Shown: positions 29,589 through 42,102 of the stretch, piece by piece | Numbering within the stretch: the first letter of the stretch is position 1 | Layout of the letters: each line of letters opens with the position of its first letter | Notes under the pieces: generated by a model | Database searches by the model: none | What the model was told of the DNA's origin: nothing | What the model saw: the letters and a program-made list of their open reading frames with translations, nothing else | NCBI RefSeq assembly: GCF_003113495.2 | Contig: NZ_CP084506.1 | Location: forward strand, 2,604,001 to 2,668,000 | Direction: 5' to 3' | From: Edwardsiella tarda ATCC 15947 = NBRC 105688 | GTDB taxonomy: Bacteria; Pseudomonadota; Gammaproteobacteria; Enterobacterales; Enterobacteriaceae | Length of the DNA: 64,000 nucleotides | Position numbers and translations under genes: made by a program

Positions 29589-30578
29589 TCAGGCATCCAC
29601 CAGGCCGGTGATGTGGGAAACACGGGAGAGATCGATATTGCCGCCAGAGATCAGGCTGACGCTTTTCTTACCTTTGATATAGTGATCGAGTTTACCGCTC
29701 AGTAAGGCGGCAGAGGCCAACGCGCCAGCGCCCTCGGTAATCACCTTGTTACGCTGGATCAGCGCAACCATGCTGTTACGGATCTCCTCCTCACTCACCA
29801 ACACCATGTCATCAACCAGTTCGCTAACGATGGTAAAGGGTAGGTTTCCGGGGCGAGAGACATCGCAACCATCGGCCAATGTGCCATTAGTCCGGTGCGA
29901 CGTAATATCACCCGCGTAGTAAGAGGCCGCCATGCCGTGCACATTCTCTGACTGCACACCGATCACTCGAATGGTCGGGTTCACCGATTTAACCGCCAAA
30001 GCAATCCCGGCGATCAACCCCCCACCACCGACCGGGACAATCACGTTATCGACGTCGTAGAGATCCTCTAAAATCTCCAAACCAATCGTGCCTTGCCCGG
30101 CGATGACCAGCGCATCGTCATAGGGAGGAATAAATATCCGCCCCTCCATCTCGACGATCTCGCTCACCTTAGCGATGGTGTCGTTGAAGTTATTGCCGTG
30201 TAGCACGACCTCGGCAGAATAGTCACTGGTTGCGGCGACCTTCGATTTCGGCGCACAGGTCGGCATCACGACCTTGCCGTCAATACCGAGCATGGCGCAA
30301 GAGAGTGACACCCCCTGAGCATGGTTACCCGCCGAACACGCCACCACACCCTTTCGTCTCTCCTGCTCCGTTAGCGAGCAGAGTTTATTGAATGCGCCAC
30401 GAATCTTAAATGACCCCGTACGTTGCATATTTTCAAACTTCAGAAATATCTCTCCCTGGCAGCGCTCGCTTAAATAGTTCGAGCGTGGCATGCCAGTTTT
30501 ATATATCTTCCCCTGCAGACGATTTTTTGCCGCTTGAATATCGTCAATACTGACCGGAAGATCATAGGTAATATGCAT
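29589..30578 (-). CDS. tdcB: Catabolic threonine dehydratase
   Basis: 329 residues, the same as E. coli TdcB. The PLP-binding lysine is K58 in [11 protein letters not shown], and the phosphate-binding glycine loop is VGGGGLIAG. It deaminates threonine to 2-ketobutyrate (and serine to pyruvate) and is activated by AMP in E. coli. AGTGAGGATACC precedes the ATG. It is the first enzyme gene after the regulator tdcA. Confidence 0.95.
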   Translation of the reverse strand: MHITYDLPVSIDDIQAAKNRLQGKIYKTGMPRSNYLSERCQGEIFLKFENMQRTGSFKIRGAFNKLCSLTEQERRKGVVACSAGNHAQGVSLSCAMLGIDGKVVMPTCAPKSKVAATSDYSAEVVLHGNNFNDTIAKVSEIVEMEGRIFIPPYDDALVIAGQGTIGLEILEDLYDVDNVIVPVGGGGLIAGIALAVKSVNPTIRVIGVQSENVHGMAASYYAGDITSHRTNGTLADGCDVSRPGNLPFTIVSELVDDMVLVSEEEIRNSMVALIQRNKVITEGAGALASAALLSGKLDHYIKGKKSVSLISGGNIDLSRVSHITGLVDA

Positions 30579-30667
30579 GGTATCCTCACTAAGAGTAAAT
30601 ATATATTCAAAATTAACGACAATACTAAACTTACGGCTGACACTGGCCGCAAGCTATCCTGTAAAAG

Positions 30668-31615
30668 TTAATCGGCAATACTCGCCAAAGGTTTAAATTG
30701 TGCGCAATGACTCGGTGAATATTGCTTGGCCAGTTCGACCAGTAACGAAGCGGAGCGTTTAATTCGGTAGTTTTTCGACCAAATGGCAGCGTAATGCGCG
30801 ATGGGTAAGCTATCTTCAATCGCCAGAGTGGTAAATTGATTGGAACCAAATGGTGAAGTCATATCGCAGGGGATCACGGTTAAGAAATTAGCATTCAATA
30901 CCAAGTTATAAATGGTTACCACCGAGTCGGTTTTAATGATATTGGCGCTACTGACATGATGTTTTTGCAGGGTCATCAACAACTGCTTGTAATAACCCAT
31001 ATCCGTCTGTGGCAATACCCATTGCTCATCTTTTAAGGCATCGAGCGTGGTCGGTGAATGCGCACTGCGCGACTTATTGGCAACGACGACAAACTCCGAT
31101 TCAAATAATGACTCGACATGTAAGTCTTGTAACTGCATATCATCACTCAAGGTGCCGATGGCGAAGTCTAAACGACCATCACGAATCGCCGGGAGAAAGG
31201 TGCAGAGTTGTGCCTCAAACATCGATACCTGCGCGCTCGGAAACACATCCTTAAAGATTTTAATCATGCTAGATAAGAAGGTGAAACCGATTAGAGAGGG
31301 AAAACCAAAAGCCACATCGACCACACTACTACAACTCAATCCATTGATCTCACTGACCATGTTTTTCATTTCACGGGTAATCGATTCGGCGTAGGAGAGC
31401 AGTACCTGCCCCGCGCTAGTTAGCGTTACGCCAGTATTTTTCCGCGTGATAATTTCAATGCCAAAGTACTCTTCCATTTCACTGATGGTTTTACTCACGG
31501 CTGGCTGTGAAATCCCCAAGCGCTTAGCCGCAGCACCGATTGAGCCACAACGAATCACCTCTTGGAAGACAACCAACTGCTGTGTTTTGGGCAGAATAAA
31601 CGTATTCATGTTCAT
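30668..31615 (-). CDS. tdcA: LysR-family activator of the tdc operon
   Basis: 315 residues. The N-terminal helix-turn-helix (GAAAKRLGISQPAVSKTISEM) and the co-inducer domain with SFGFPSLIGFTF-like and PCDMTSPFGSNQF segments match TdcA of E. coli. TdcA activates its own operon under anaerobic, catabolite-derepressed conditions. A CRP-type site lies about 60 bases upstream of the ATG. A separate tdcR is not visible. Confidence 0.93.
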   Translation of the reverse strand: MNMNTFILPKTQQLVVFQEVIRCGSIGAAAKRLGISQPAVSKTISEMEEYFGIEIITRKNTGVTLTSAGQVLLSYAESITREMKNMVSEINGLSCSSVVDVAFGFPSLIGFTFLSSMIKIFKDVFPSAQVSMFEAQLCTFLPAIRDGRLDFAIGTLSDDMQLQDLHVESLFESEFVVVANKSRSAHSPTTLDALKDEQWVLPQTDMGYYKQLLMTLQKHHVSSANIIKTDSVVTIYNLVLNANFLTVIPCDMTSPFGSNQFTTLAIEDSLPIAHYAAIWSKNYRIKRSASLLVELAKQYSPSHCAQFKPLASIAD

Positions 31616-31673
31616 CGTACTTATTCCCTCAATCGGTGTAGTCAGACTCTACTAAATATAGATATTAGGGAGA

Positions 31674-31689
31674 TGTGTTACTGCTCACA
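31674..31689. promoter_or_regulatory. CRP-type site upstream of tdcA
   Basis: TGTGT-TACTGC-TCACA differs from the consensus TGTGA-N6-TCACA at one base. It is centred about 67 bases before the tdcA ATG, with a TATATT -10-like hexamer between. In E. coli tdc is strictly CRP dependent. Confidence 0.7.
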
Positions 31690-34737
<3,048 letters not shown>

Positions 34738-34780
34738 GTTAGGGCAACCACGTTTAACCTTATCCGGTTAATCTGATCCA

Positions 34781-34803
34781 AGCGGGCAGCAACGCTGCCC
34801 GCT
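34781..34803 (+). terminator. katG intrinsic terminator
   Basis: AGCGGGCAGC, a three-base loop and GCTGCCCGCT form ten pairs, followed by TACTTTTTCC. Confidence 0.8.
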
Positions 34804-35163
34804 TACTTTTTCCTCGTCGTACTGAGTCTTACTGCGCACACAAACGTTCCCTTCTCGCTCTACCCGCCGCTCGCTGGCCTCTTCCGCACGCCTCACCCAT
34901 AACACGCGATAACATGAAGATTCAGCCTTCTCATGTGGCGATCTTGGCTCCCTAGATGCGCCGAGCGATCACCGGCCCCTCGCACTACGTCACTCTCCCC
35001 ATACCCAGCCGATTCGCCCGCTAACCGGCATAAGACGCGTTGACATCGCCGCGCGAGTCCAGCCTATATCGCACGCCGCCGTCTCCCGACCAGATAAAAA
35101 AATACGCCGGCAACCGCATGGCGCCAGCGTCTGTTATTTCCGCTCCGTCCAACAACGCGAGGC
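34804..35163. other. Intergenic region, no gene seen
   Basis: 360 bases between convergent katG and the methionine-rich gene. Nothing recognisable. Confidence 0.5.
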
Positions 35164-35478
35164 TTACATTCCCTCGTTCATCTTATCCTTGCTCATGCCA
35201 TCGTGGGACATCGCATCCTGTTTCTTCATCGGAGCCTTGCCCATGCCATCGTGGGACATCGCGTCCTGCTTCTTCATCGGAGCCTTACTCATGCCATCGT
35301 GGGACATGGGCGCCTTTTTCTTCATCTTATCCTGACTCATCCCCTCGTGAGACATGGCACGCTCCTGCTTCATGCCATCGTGCCCCATTGCATCCTTCGC
35401 CATGCTATCTGCCGCATACGCGGCAGAGAAAGCCATCAGCAAGGAGCCAGCCAATACGGTTGCGAGTATTTTTTTCAT
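35164..35478 (-). CDS. Methionine-rich periplasmic repeat protein (MXKDX/MrpX-like)
   Basis: 104 residues. A signal peptide of 22 (MKKILATVLAGSLLMAFSAAYA) is followed by an 82-residue mature part that contains 16 methionines, 5 histidines and no cysteine or aromatic residue. The core is a 16-residue unit (MSHDGMSKAPMKKQDA) repeated with small changes. AAGGAAG lies five bases before the ATG. It follows a Tat-exported molybdenum oxidoreductase and a b-type cytochrome on the same strand. In Azospira a methionine-rich peptide, MrpX, scavenges hypochlorite and is re-reduced by YedY1; this set has the same parts, so the same role is inferred. Confidence 0.8.
   Translation of the reverse strand: MKKILATVLAGSLLMAFSAAYAADSMAKDAMGHDGMKQERAMSHEGMSQDKMKKKAPMSHDGMSKAPMKKQDAMSHDGMGKAPMKKQDAMSHDGMSKDKMNEGM
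35194..35337. repeat. 48-bp tandem repeat, three full units plus a partial
   Basis: Units begin CATGCCATCGTGGGACAT at 35194, 35242 and 35290, with a degenerate fourth start at 35338. The first two are nearly identical; the third differs in its second half. They encode the 16-residue repeat. Confidence 0.92.
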
Positions 35479-35525
35479 GTTTACTTCCTTTAGTGATTTC
35501 TCGGTGAATAGGAGTAGCGAGCCGA

Positions 35526-36314
35526 TCAACTACCGCCAAACCAGTTGTAGCCCTGATCTTCCCAATAACCGCCGGGAAAGCGGTTCGTAACGTCGATGGC
35601 AACAATCTGTTTTGGATTTTTGTAACCCAGCTTGGTCGGAATACGTAATTTCAACGGATAGCCATACTCCGGGGGTAATATCTGACCATCCCAGCTCAAC
35701 GCCAGGATCGTCTGCGGGTGTAATGCGGAGGCCATATCGATACTGGTGTAGTAGTCATCGGCACAGCGAAAACTGACATATTGCGCGCGCCTGTCGGCGC
35801 CGATCAGTTGTAGAAAGTCGCGCAGCCGTACGCCTCCCCAACGGCCGATGGCGCTCCAGCCCTCGACGCAGATATGGCGAGTAATCTGTTCGTACTGCGT
35901 CAGACGATACAGTGCCGGTAAACGCCAACTGCGCTTATCACCCACCAACCCATGAATGGTTAGTTGGTAATCGTCAGCGACAATCTGGGGAATCGCCTCT
36001 GCTGTGTAAAAGGCATTAAAGGGAAAGGGGCGCGTTATTTCGGCTTGCGTATACTCAGGCGCTAAACGCTGACCGTTAAAGAGCCAGCCCTGCACGCGAT
36101 CGTTGAAGCGCGACATCCGACTCAATACATTCTCGACATCAGGGTTATCACTGAGATCACAGCCCGTGAGCATGGCGATTCCCCCCAAGGTCAATCCCTG
36201 CCGTAAGAAGCGGCGGCGGGTCGATCCAGACAAACGCGCCGCGACTAGGCGCTGGGCGTCCTGGATGAGTAGTCGGGCATCACTCGCCGACAAATCGATA
36301 GACTGCTTATTCAT
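35526..36314 (-). CDS. Tat-exported molybdopterin oxidoreductase, YedY/MsrP-like
   Basis: 262 residues of the sulfite-oxidase fold. The Tat motif STRRRFLRQG (residues 31-40) is followed by a hydrophobic stretch ending LTGC at 52, so the protein may also be a lipoprotein. The molybdenum ligand is Cys149 in HICVEGWSAIGRWGG. The C-terminal part has the PLKLRIPTKLGYKNPKQI segment. YedY/MsrP proteins repair oxidised methionine in the periplasm. This one is shorter and distinct from E. coli MsrP (334 residues) and is nearer the YedY1 type. It lies between the cytochrome (9 bases upstream) and the methionine-rich protein (47 bases downstream), so the three form one operon. Confidence 0.85.
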   Translation of the reverse strand: MNKQSIDLSASDARLLIQDAQRLVAARLSGSTRRRFLRQGLTLGGIAMLTGCDLSDNPDVENVLSRMSRFNDRVQGWLFNGQRLAPEYTQAEITRPFPFNAFYTAEAIPQIVADDYQLTIHGLVGDKRSWRLPALYRLTQYEQITRHICVEGWSAIGRWGGVRLRDFLQLIGADRRAQYVSFRCADDYYTSIDMASALHPQTILALSWDGQILPPEYGYPLKLRIPTKLGYKNPKQIVAIDVTNRFPGGYWEDQGYNWFGGS

Positions 36315-36323
36315 CGTTACTCC

Positions 36324-36923
36324 TCAGCGACCCCGGATCATCGCAACCAATGTCTTCGGCACCAGTGCCACCATCAGTAGATGCAACACAAGAAAAACAC
36401 AGAGCACAGTCATGGCATAAAAATGGATATAACGCGCCACTTCATACCCACCGAATAAAGTTCGTAACAGCGGAAACTGTACCGACTTCCACAGCACCAA
36501 GCCGGAAAGCACCAGTATTAAGGCCGCCAAGATGGCGACGAGATAGGCACACTTCTGCACGGCGTTGTAATGGTAAGGGTCACGATGAGACAAGCGCCCA
36601 CGTAAGGCCTCGACCATATCGTGGCCGATCTGCCGTAATGAGAGGGGCCAGAAACGCTGGCGCCAGCGAGCGGTCAACAGATTGAGGGCCAGATACACGG
36701 CCCCGTTTATCACCAGCAGCCACATCGCGGCGAAATGCCACTGTAAAGCGCCACCGAGCCATCCCCCCAAGGTATACGCGCGAGGAAAAGAGAAATTAAA
36801 TAGCGGTGACGCATCGTAAATGCGCCACCCACTGAAGATCATCAAGACGATAGCGCAAGCATTAATCCAGTGACAGACACGTAGCCATAGCGGGTGAATC
36901 GGCCGCGAGCGAGTCTCTTTCAT
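36324..36923 (-). CDS. Cytochrome b561-type membrane subunit, likely electron donor to the molybdenum enzyme
   Basis: 199 residues with four membrane helices. Candidate haem ligands are His in LWLRVCHWINACA, LQWHFAAMW, ARYIHFYAM and FLVLHLLMV. This is the Ni/Fe-hydrogenase/thiosulfate-reductase type cytochrome b fold. It would pass quinol electrons to the exported oxidoreductase, as MsrQ/YedZ does for MsrP, though it is not an MsrQ homologue by appearance. ATG 36923 has AGGAAT upstream; a GTG at 36956 is possible. It is the first gene of the operon. Confidence 0.82.
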   Translation of the reverse strand: MKETRSRPIHPLWLRVCHWINACAIVLMIFSGWRIYDASPLFNFSFPRAYTLGGWLGGALQWHFAAMWLLVINGAVYLALNLLTARWRQRFWPLSLRQIGHDMVEALRGRLSHRDPYHYNAVQKCAYLVAILAALILVLSGLVLWKSVQFPLLRTLFGGYEVARYIHFYAMTVLCVFLVLHLLMVALVPKTLVAMIRGR

Positions 36924-37451
36924 CTTGTTATTCCTATGGCATCGGGTGTTTTTCACTCTACGCCATCGCTGAGGAAAAAATCCTTAAACAAAACGTGATA
37001 ACTTCTTGCATAAAGATTGCATACATCAATATTTGATAGCCGCGGATAACCCCACTTCAGCCGATCGCTCCCACGACTAACGTCGTTATTCCACCCGCCA
37101 TACATTGCGCCTAGAGCGCTGGCAGAATCACGCAAAGATCGCCCTGCACTAGCAAAAAATGGCCGATAACAATACTGCTCTCACCCGGTTATTGGGCCTC
37201 AACATAGAGCAGAACCAAATCCACACAATAATTATATATTTATCGCCAAGTGCGATATTAATATCGTTCTCCAATGGACTATCATCCTCATAGCAATAGA
37301 GAATTTATTTTATGTTTTATCTAAATAAATTTTATCTACAGACTATGCATAAAAAGCTAAGTTTCACAACAAAATAATTGTTACCATCTTGTAAAGTGCT
37401 GATGTTGCACTGTGCTATGCAGCGCCTCAGTTGTTACTCAAGGAAATAAAA
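36924..37451. other. AT-rich intergenic region between divergent operons
   Basis: About 530 bases with promoters for the cytochrome operon and the AraC-type regulator; very AT-rich from 37210 to 37380. No gene seen. Confidence 0.5.
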
Positions 37452-38309
37452 ATGATGAAGGAGATCATTATAAGCTCAATGGTGAACTGGATAGAGGAGA
37501 ATAGCGATAAAAATATCACAATTGATGATTTATCTATCGTGACTGGATACTCTAACCGCAGCCTGCATAACTTTTTTAAAGAAAAGTACAATATCACCCT
37601 GGGGAAATATATCCGGCAACGTCGACTCAGTCGCTCAGCGATGCTCTTGCGGCTCACCTCACAATCGATTACACACATTGCACTCAGTTCAGGATTCGAT
37701 TCGGTGCAATCGTATAGTCGAGAGTTTAAAAAGGCTTTTGGCCTGAATCCACGAGACTACCGGCGTAACAAAACATGGTATCTCGCTAAGTTACAGCCTA
37801 AACTCCCTTTAGGTTCACATGAGAGTATTAGATTCGATATCTGCTGGCTTCCCTATAAACGACTCATTGGGCAGCAGAGTAACTATCAACTATCCACCAG
37901 TAAGTTACCTGCGATCATCAGCCCACAGAAAGGACTGCGGATCCTCAAGGCGATGCGACAATGGCGACAGGATATCTATTGCACATCATCCTTCGCGCCC
38001 TGCCATAAGAGAGATGACGCCATTGCCATATCCAGCTTTATTGGTATTCAAGGTGACAAAGTACCATCATCTGACGGTATGATGATATCCAGCTGTATCG
38101 AGCCAGGTAAATATATCAAGTTTGACTTTACTGGTAATTGGGAACAATACCAAGTCTTCTCTCTTCGCCTGTATATGGAAGTTTTAAGCAAACACGCTTT
38201 TGTTAGAAGAATTGGGCATGACATTGAACGCTTTAGCTATATTAACGAGTCGGACACGGATCAGACGGTGCAAAAAATAAAATTAGAGCACTATATCCCG
38301 ATAGAGTAA
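37452..38309 (+). CDS. AraC-family regulator, Rob-like with GyrI-like C-terminal domain
   Basis: 285 residues, close to Rob (289). Residues about 5-105 carry the two helix-turn-helix motifs of the MarA/SoxS/Rob type (VTGYSNRSLHNFFKEKYN, IRQRRLSRSAMLLRLTSQSI, SGFDSVQSYSREFKKAFG). The remainder resembles the Rob ligand-like domain, with GKYIKFDFTGNW and HDIERFSY near the end. AAGGAAATAAAA precedes two ATG codons. Base composition is clearly more AT-rich than the neighbours, suggesting acquisition by transfer. Targets are unknown; the adjacent divergent oxidant-defence operon is one candidate. Confidence 0.78.
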   Translation: MMKEIIISSMVNWIEENSDKNITIDDLSIVTGYSNRSLHNFFKEKYNITLGKYIRQRRLSRSAMLLRLTSQSITHIALSSGFDSVQSYSREFKKAFGLNPRDYRRNKTWYLAKLQPKLPLGSHESIRFDICWLPYKRLIGQQSNYQLSTSKLPAIISPQKGLRILKAMRQWRQDIYCTSSFAPCHKRDDAIAISSFIGIQGDKVPSSDGMMISSCIEPGKYIKFDFTGNWEQYQVFSLRLYMEVLSKHAFVRRIGHDIERFSYINESDTDQTVQKIKLEHYIPIE

Positions 38310-38383
38310 AACAGAGGCCAGCACCAGGGCTATCTCTCATTAGCATTACTTACAATAATTAGAGTGAATTAATCGAGGTTATC

Positions 38384-38941
38384 ATGCTTGATTTTATTGG
38401 CATTCCAAAATTTTATGCTGTTAGCTTGCGGCGACTCATCGAGGATCTCAGTCACGAGTGTCAGCGATCATTTAACATTACATTTATTGATAAAGATTTT
38501 GCCTATACCAGGTGCCTATGCATGCTCTCTGATGAAAGCACTATGCTGTATATTGGCAAAAAGTATCAGCATGATGAGAGTAGTAAATATATTTATTACA
38601 ACGATCCATTAGATGATGTGAAAGGTAAAATCATTGCACAGTATAGCATTACACAGAATACGAGCATCTGTAAGTATTGCATCATGATGGAGTCGCTTAG
38701 TTCTATAGAGAAAAGACTACTGTGTTACATCAAGTCAGATTACAGCATCCACGCAATTGCTAAGCAATTCTCGCTAAATCGAAAGACAATTTACAGTATG
38801 AAAAGCAATATTTTTCAAAAATTAAAATTTAAAAATAAGATAGCGTATTACAACTGGATCAATCAGGTTAAGTTAGCGCCAAAAAAAATAGTCATACCAA
38901 CATTAGCATCCCGGGCTCAGACATCAAGACGTGGTGGATAA
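38384..38941 (+). CDS. LuxR-type helix-turn-helix regulator
   Basis: 185 residues, AT-rich and with many ATA codons. The C-terminal half (about 108-165) reads LSSIEKRLLCYIKSDYSIHA then IAKQFSLNRKTIYSMKSNIF, the LuxR/GerE DNA-binding layout, and QKLKFKNKIAYYNWI closes it. The N-terminal half has no recognisable sensory domain but has several Cys (CLCML, CKYCIMM). It follows the Rob-like gene by 74 bases in the same direction, and the two may have been acquired together. No receiver phosphorylation site is visible. Confidence 0.68.
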   Translation: MLDFIGIPKFYAVSLRRLIEDLSHECQRSFNITFIDKDFAYTRCLCMLSDESTMLYIGKKYQHDESSKYIYYNDPLDDVKGKIIAQYSITQNTSICKYCIMMESLSSIEKRLLCYIKSDYSIHAIAKQFSLNRKTIYSMKSNIFQKLKFKNKIAYYNWINQVKLAPKKIVIPTLASRAQTSRRGG

Positions 38942-39276
38942 CCATAGGCCGATGCGCACGACGCCGCTGGCGCTCCTGTACCGATTGAGAGTACGCCTTT
39001 AGGCGGAGGGCATTCACTCGACACGCAATCACATGGCTTGAGCTCCGGCACGTTCAGCGAGCCCAACGGAAAGGCGACGCACACACAGAAAAATACCCAG
39101 TGATGATAAAAATGTAATCCTATCCTTCCCTTACCGCGGACGCTGCCCCGTAACGAGGCACCTTCAGCCAACCGACTCAGCACGCAATCATCGGATAAGT
39201 GGATTAATCAGATATCTAACCTATCAATACCGATGCTATTGTTACGGGTTCTCTACTGCTGCCGAAGGATCGCGCA
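38942..39276. other. Intergenic region, no gene seen
   Basis: 335 bases, GC-rich again after the AT-rich regulator pair. Holds the promoter of the transporter at 39277. Confidence 0.5.
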
Positions 39277-40542
39277 ATGAAGACTACAGCGAAGCTGTCG
39301 CTGATGATGTTTATGGAATGGTTTATTTGGGGGGCCTGGTTCGTCCCGCTATGGCTATGGCTACATAAAAATGGTTTTAGCGCCGGCGAGATCGGCTGGT
39401 CCTATGCCTGTACGGCGATTGCTGCCATCTTATCTCCGATCCTGATCGGCTCGCTGACCGATCGTTTCTTCTCGGCACAGAAGGTTCTGGCCGTGTTGAT
39501 GTTGCTCGGCGCGCTTCTGATCTATCTGGCTGCACAGCAGACCCACTTTAGCGGCTTCTTTCCGCTATTACTGGCCTACTCGCTGACCTATATGCCTACC
39601 ATCGCATTGACCAACAGCATCGCCTTCGCGAATGTCGCCGATGTTGAGCGTGACTTTCCACGCATCCGAGTCATGGGCACGCTCGGCTGGATCGGCTCCG
39701 GCCTCGTCTGCGGCTTCCTCCCGTCGTTATTGGGTTACGCCGATATCTCCGCTACCCATATCCCTTTGCTGATCACCGCCGCCAGCTCCGTCCTACTCGG
39801 CCTCTTCGCCCTCACTCTCCCCGATACGCCCCCACAACGCCGTGGCCGGCTGAACATGAAGGTCATGCTCGGCCTGGACGCCTTGGTACTGCTGCGCGAT
39901 AAAAACTTCCTGGTCTTCTTTGTCTGCTCATTCCTCTTTGCAATGCCACTGGCGTTCTATTACATCTTTGCGAACGGCTATCTGACCGAAGTGGGCATGA
40001 GGAACGCGACGGGATGGATGACGCTCGGCCAATTTTCCGAAATCTTCTTCATGCTGGCCCTGCCCTTCTTCACCCGGCGTTTCGGCATCAAGCGGGTACT
40101 ACTGTTAGGGTTACTCACCGCGGCCATGCGTTATGGTTTCTTCATCTATGGCGGCGTCGATCACTTATTCAGCTATGCGCTACTCTTCCTCGGCATCCTG
40201 CTACACGGTGTCAGCTATGATTTCTACTACGTCACGGCCTATATCTACGTCGACAAAAAGGCACCGGCGCATATGCGTACCGCCGCACAGGGACTGATTA
40301 CGCTATGCTGCCAAGGATTTGGCAGTTTGCTCGGCTACCGCCTCGGCGGCGTCATGATGGAGAAAATGTTTGCCTACCCCGAGCCCATCAATGGCCTGAC
40401 TTTTGATTGGACCGGTATGTGGACCTTTGGCGCCTTGATGATCCTCGTCATCGCCCTGCTGTTTATGCTGCTGTTCCGCGAATCGGATCAGGAGATTGTG
40501 GCGATTGAGGAGCCGCGGCCAGTGCAGGAAGAGGGGCGATAA
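39277..40542 (+). CDS. Nucleoside:H+ symporter family transporter (NupG/XapB/YegT-like)
   Basis: 421 residues with twelve membrane segments. The start MKTTAKLSLMMFMEWFIWGAWFVPLW is the signature of the NHS family, and ERDFPRIRVMGTLGWIGSG is the conserved loop. HGVSYDFYYVTAYIYVDKKAP and AAQGLITLCCQGFGSLLG are also typical. E. coli relatives import nucleosides with protons. Which nucleoside (or other sugar) this one takes is unclear, and there are no catabolic neighbours. It is convergent with the dipeptidase gene. Confidence 0.83.
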   Translation: MKTTAKLSLMMFMEWFIWGAWFVPLWLWLHKNGFSAGEIGWSYACTAIAAILSPILIGSLTDRFFSAQKVLAVLMLLGALLIYLAAQQTHFSGFFPLLLAYSLTYMPTIALTNSIAFANVADVERDFPRIRVMGTLGWIGSGLVCGFLPSLLGYADISATHIPLLITAASSVLLGLFALTLPDTPPQRRGRLNMKVMLGLDALVLLRDKNFLVFFVCSFLFAMPLAFYYIFANGYLTEVGMRNATGWMTLGQFSEIFFMLALPFFTRRFGIKRVLLLGLLTAAMRYGFFIYGGVDHLFSYALLFLGILLHGVSYDFYYVTAYIYVDKKAPAHMRTAAQGLITLCCQGFGSLLGYRLGGVMMEKMFAYPEPINGLTFDWTGMWTFGALMILVIALLFMLLFRESDQEIVAIEEPRPVQEEGR

Positions 40543-40605
40543 CCCTCTGCGAAAAGAGCGGCTGGCACACTCCCCGATGCGCCAGCCGATTGCTGAGATT
40601 AGGAC

Positions 40606-42102
40606 TCAGTCCTTCTTCGTTGCGTTAGAAAAGAAAATATCGGACTGAATATCTTTGGTACGGATAGTAAAAAGCTGATTGGTCAGATCGTCCGTCAGTT
40701 TTTCGGCATCGGCCATAATCCGTAGGTTAAAGTCATTTAGCATCTTATCGGCGGCCGGTTTATTCGTTTTCGCCATTTGCAGATATTTCGCCTCAACCTC
40801 TTGTTGCTCCTTCGCAACCTTATCCTCCCACGCCTGGTACGCTTTCTTAACGATAGGGGCGAGCTTCGGATAATCCGTCATGGTCAGCGTCTGTAGCTTA
40901 CGGTATTTCCAATAGATAGACTTATCATCCGCTTTATCCGTCCCTATCGAGTAATTCGCCGGATAGGCTTTCAATCCACTGTAATACGGCACAAATGCGG
41001 TCAGATCGGCCATCCCTAAGCCAACATAGGTCGTTTCGCCGATCTCTTTTGGCAGCCAGGGGCGAACCTGCATCACGTGTGACTCATAGGTACGGAATAC
41101 ACTCACCGGGCGCCAAGGCTCTTTGCCGTTCAATCCATTCGTGTAGGGGTCGTGTGCCGTGCCTTCATAGTGGCTACGCAACACCGCTTTCACCTCATTC
41201 AAGGTCATTTTATGTTCTGGCGTCATAAAGACGGGGAACTGGCGACCGTCAGCCACATCCTGTTTGACGGAAGGATTAAACATCTTCTGGATACTCCAAA
41301 CGCGGGGATCGTTATAGTTACGATCACGCTCATCATCACGCGTATACACTTTAGAGAAGTTAAATTTCCCGTCGCGCTCCGGATTATAAAGCCCTTTTTC
41401 GCTAGCAAACGAAATAAGGGATTTGGAGGCCATCATGTCTGGATTTTTCGGGTCGTAATCCTGCAAGCGACCTTGGTTACCTGTAGCAAAATACTGGTTA
41501 TTCGGTAGGCGTTGTGCCATCCACTGATGGCCGGTGCCGGTTTCCAGATACCAGATTTCGTTCTTGTCCACCACGGCCACACCAAATCCCTCTCCCGCGC
41601 CGGTGGTTTCGATAATATTCCCCAGTAAAGCGACGGCATCACGCGCCGTTTTCGACTGAGATAACAGAATATCGGGGATATCGTCTTCGGTGATGCCTTT
41701 ATCTTTTACATAGGGGTCAAAGGCCAAGGCTTTTGGCGAGGCGAAAATAGACTCGGTGCCACTGACGCCAACCCCCAACTCGTTAAAACCGGTCGCGCCA
41801 TGTAACTGCGTTTTCCAGTTGGGTACCGTGGTATAGCGCAAGGAGTTTTTGGGTAAAGGCCAGGTAAAATCATTCGCACCGTTATGTGCTTTGGTACTGT
41901 ATACGCCGGTCTGATTCTGTTTCGCCGGATGAATCACGAAGTGTTGTGCTTTCAGCGCATCGCTGTCTGCACTCCGCGCAACCAACATGGAGCCATCTGC
42001 CGACGCCTCATTGCCCACCAACAACGTCGTACACGCAAAACCGGAAGACACCGTGGCCAAGCTAACTGAAAGTGCAATCAGACACTTTTTAAACGCAAAC
42101 AT
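40606..42102 (-). CDS. C69-family dipeptidase (PipD-like), exported
   Basis: 498 residues. A signal peptide ends SSGFA and is followed directly by Cys24 (CTTLLVGNEASADGS), the N-terminal nucleophile of this Ntn-hydrolase family. SGTESIFASPKAL and GEGFGVAVVDKNEIWYLETG follow as expected. The family cleaves dipeptides; PipD of Salmonella is a type III secreted-associated homologue. The Cys after a small residue could also be read as a lipobox, but the catalytic role is the more likely. GAGGGATACGTA precedes the ATG. Confidence 0.87.
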   Translation of the reverse strand: MFAFKKCLIALSVSLATVSSGFACTTLLVGNEASADGSMLVARSADSDALKAQHFVIHPAKQNQTGVYSTKAHNGANDFTWPLPKNSLRYTTVPNWKTQLHGATGFNELGVGVSGTESIFASPKALAFDPYVKDKGITEDDIPDILLSQSKTARDAVALLGNIIETTGAGEGFGVAVVDKNEIWYLETGTGHQWMAQRLPNNQYFATGNQGRLQDYDPKNPDMMASKSLISFASEKGLYNPERDGKFNFSKVYTRDDERDRNYNDPRVWSIQKMFNPSVKQDVADGRQFPVFMTPEHKMTLNEVKAVLRSHYEGTAHDPYTNGLNGKEPWRPVSVFRTYESHVMQVRPWLPKEIGETTYVGLGMADLTAFVPYYSGLKAYPANYSIGTDKADDKSIYWKYRKLQTLTMTDYPKLAPIVKKAYQAWEDKVAKEQQEVEAKYLQMAKTNKPAADKMLNDFNLRIMADAEKLTDDLTNQLFTIRTKDIQSDIFFSNATKKD

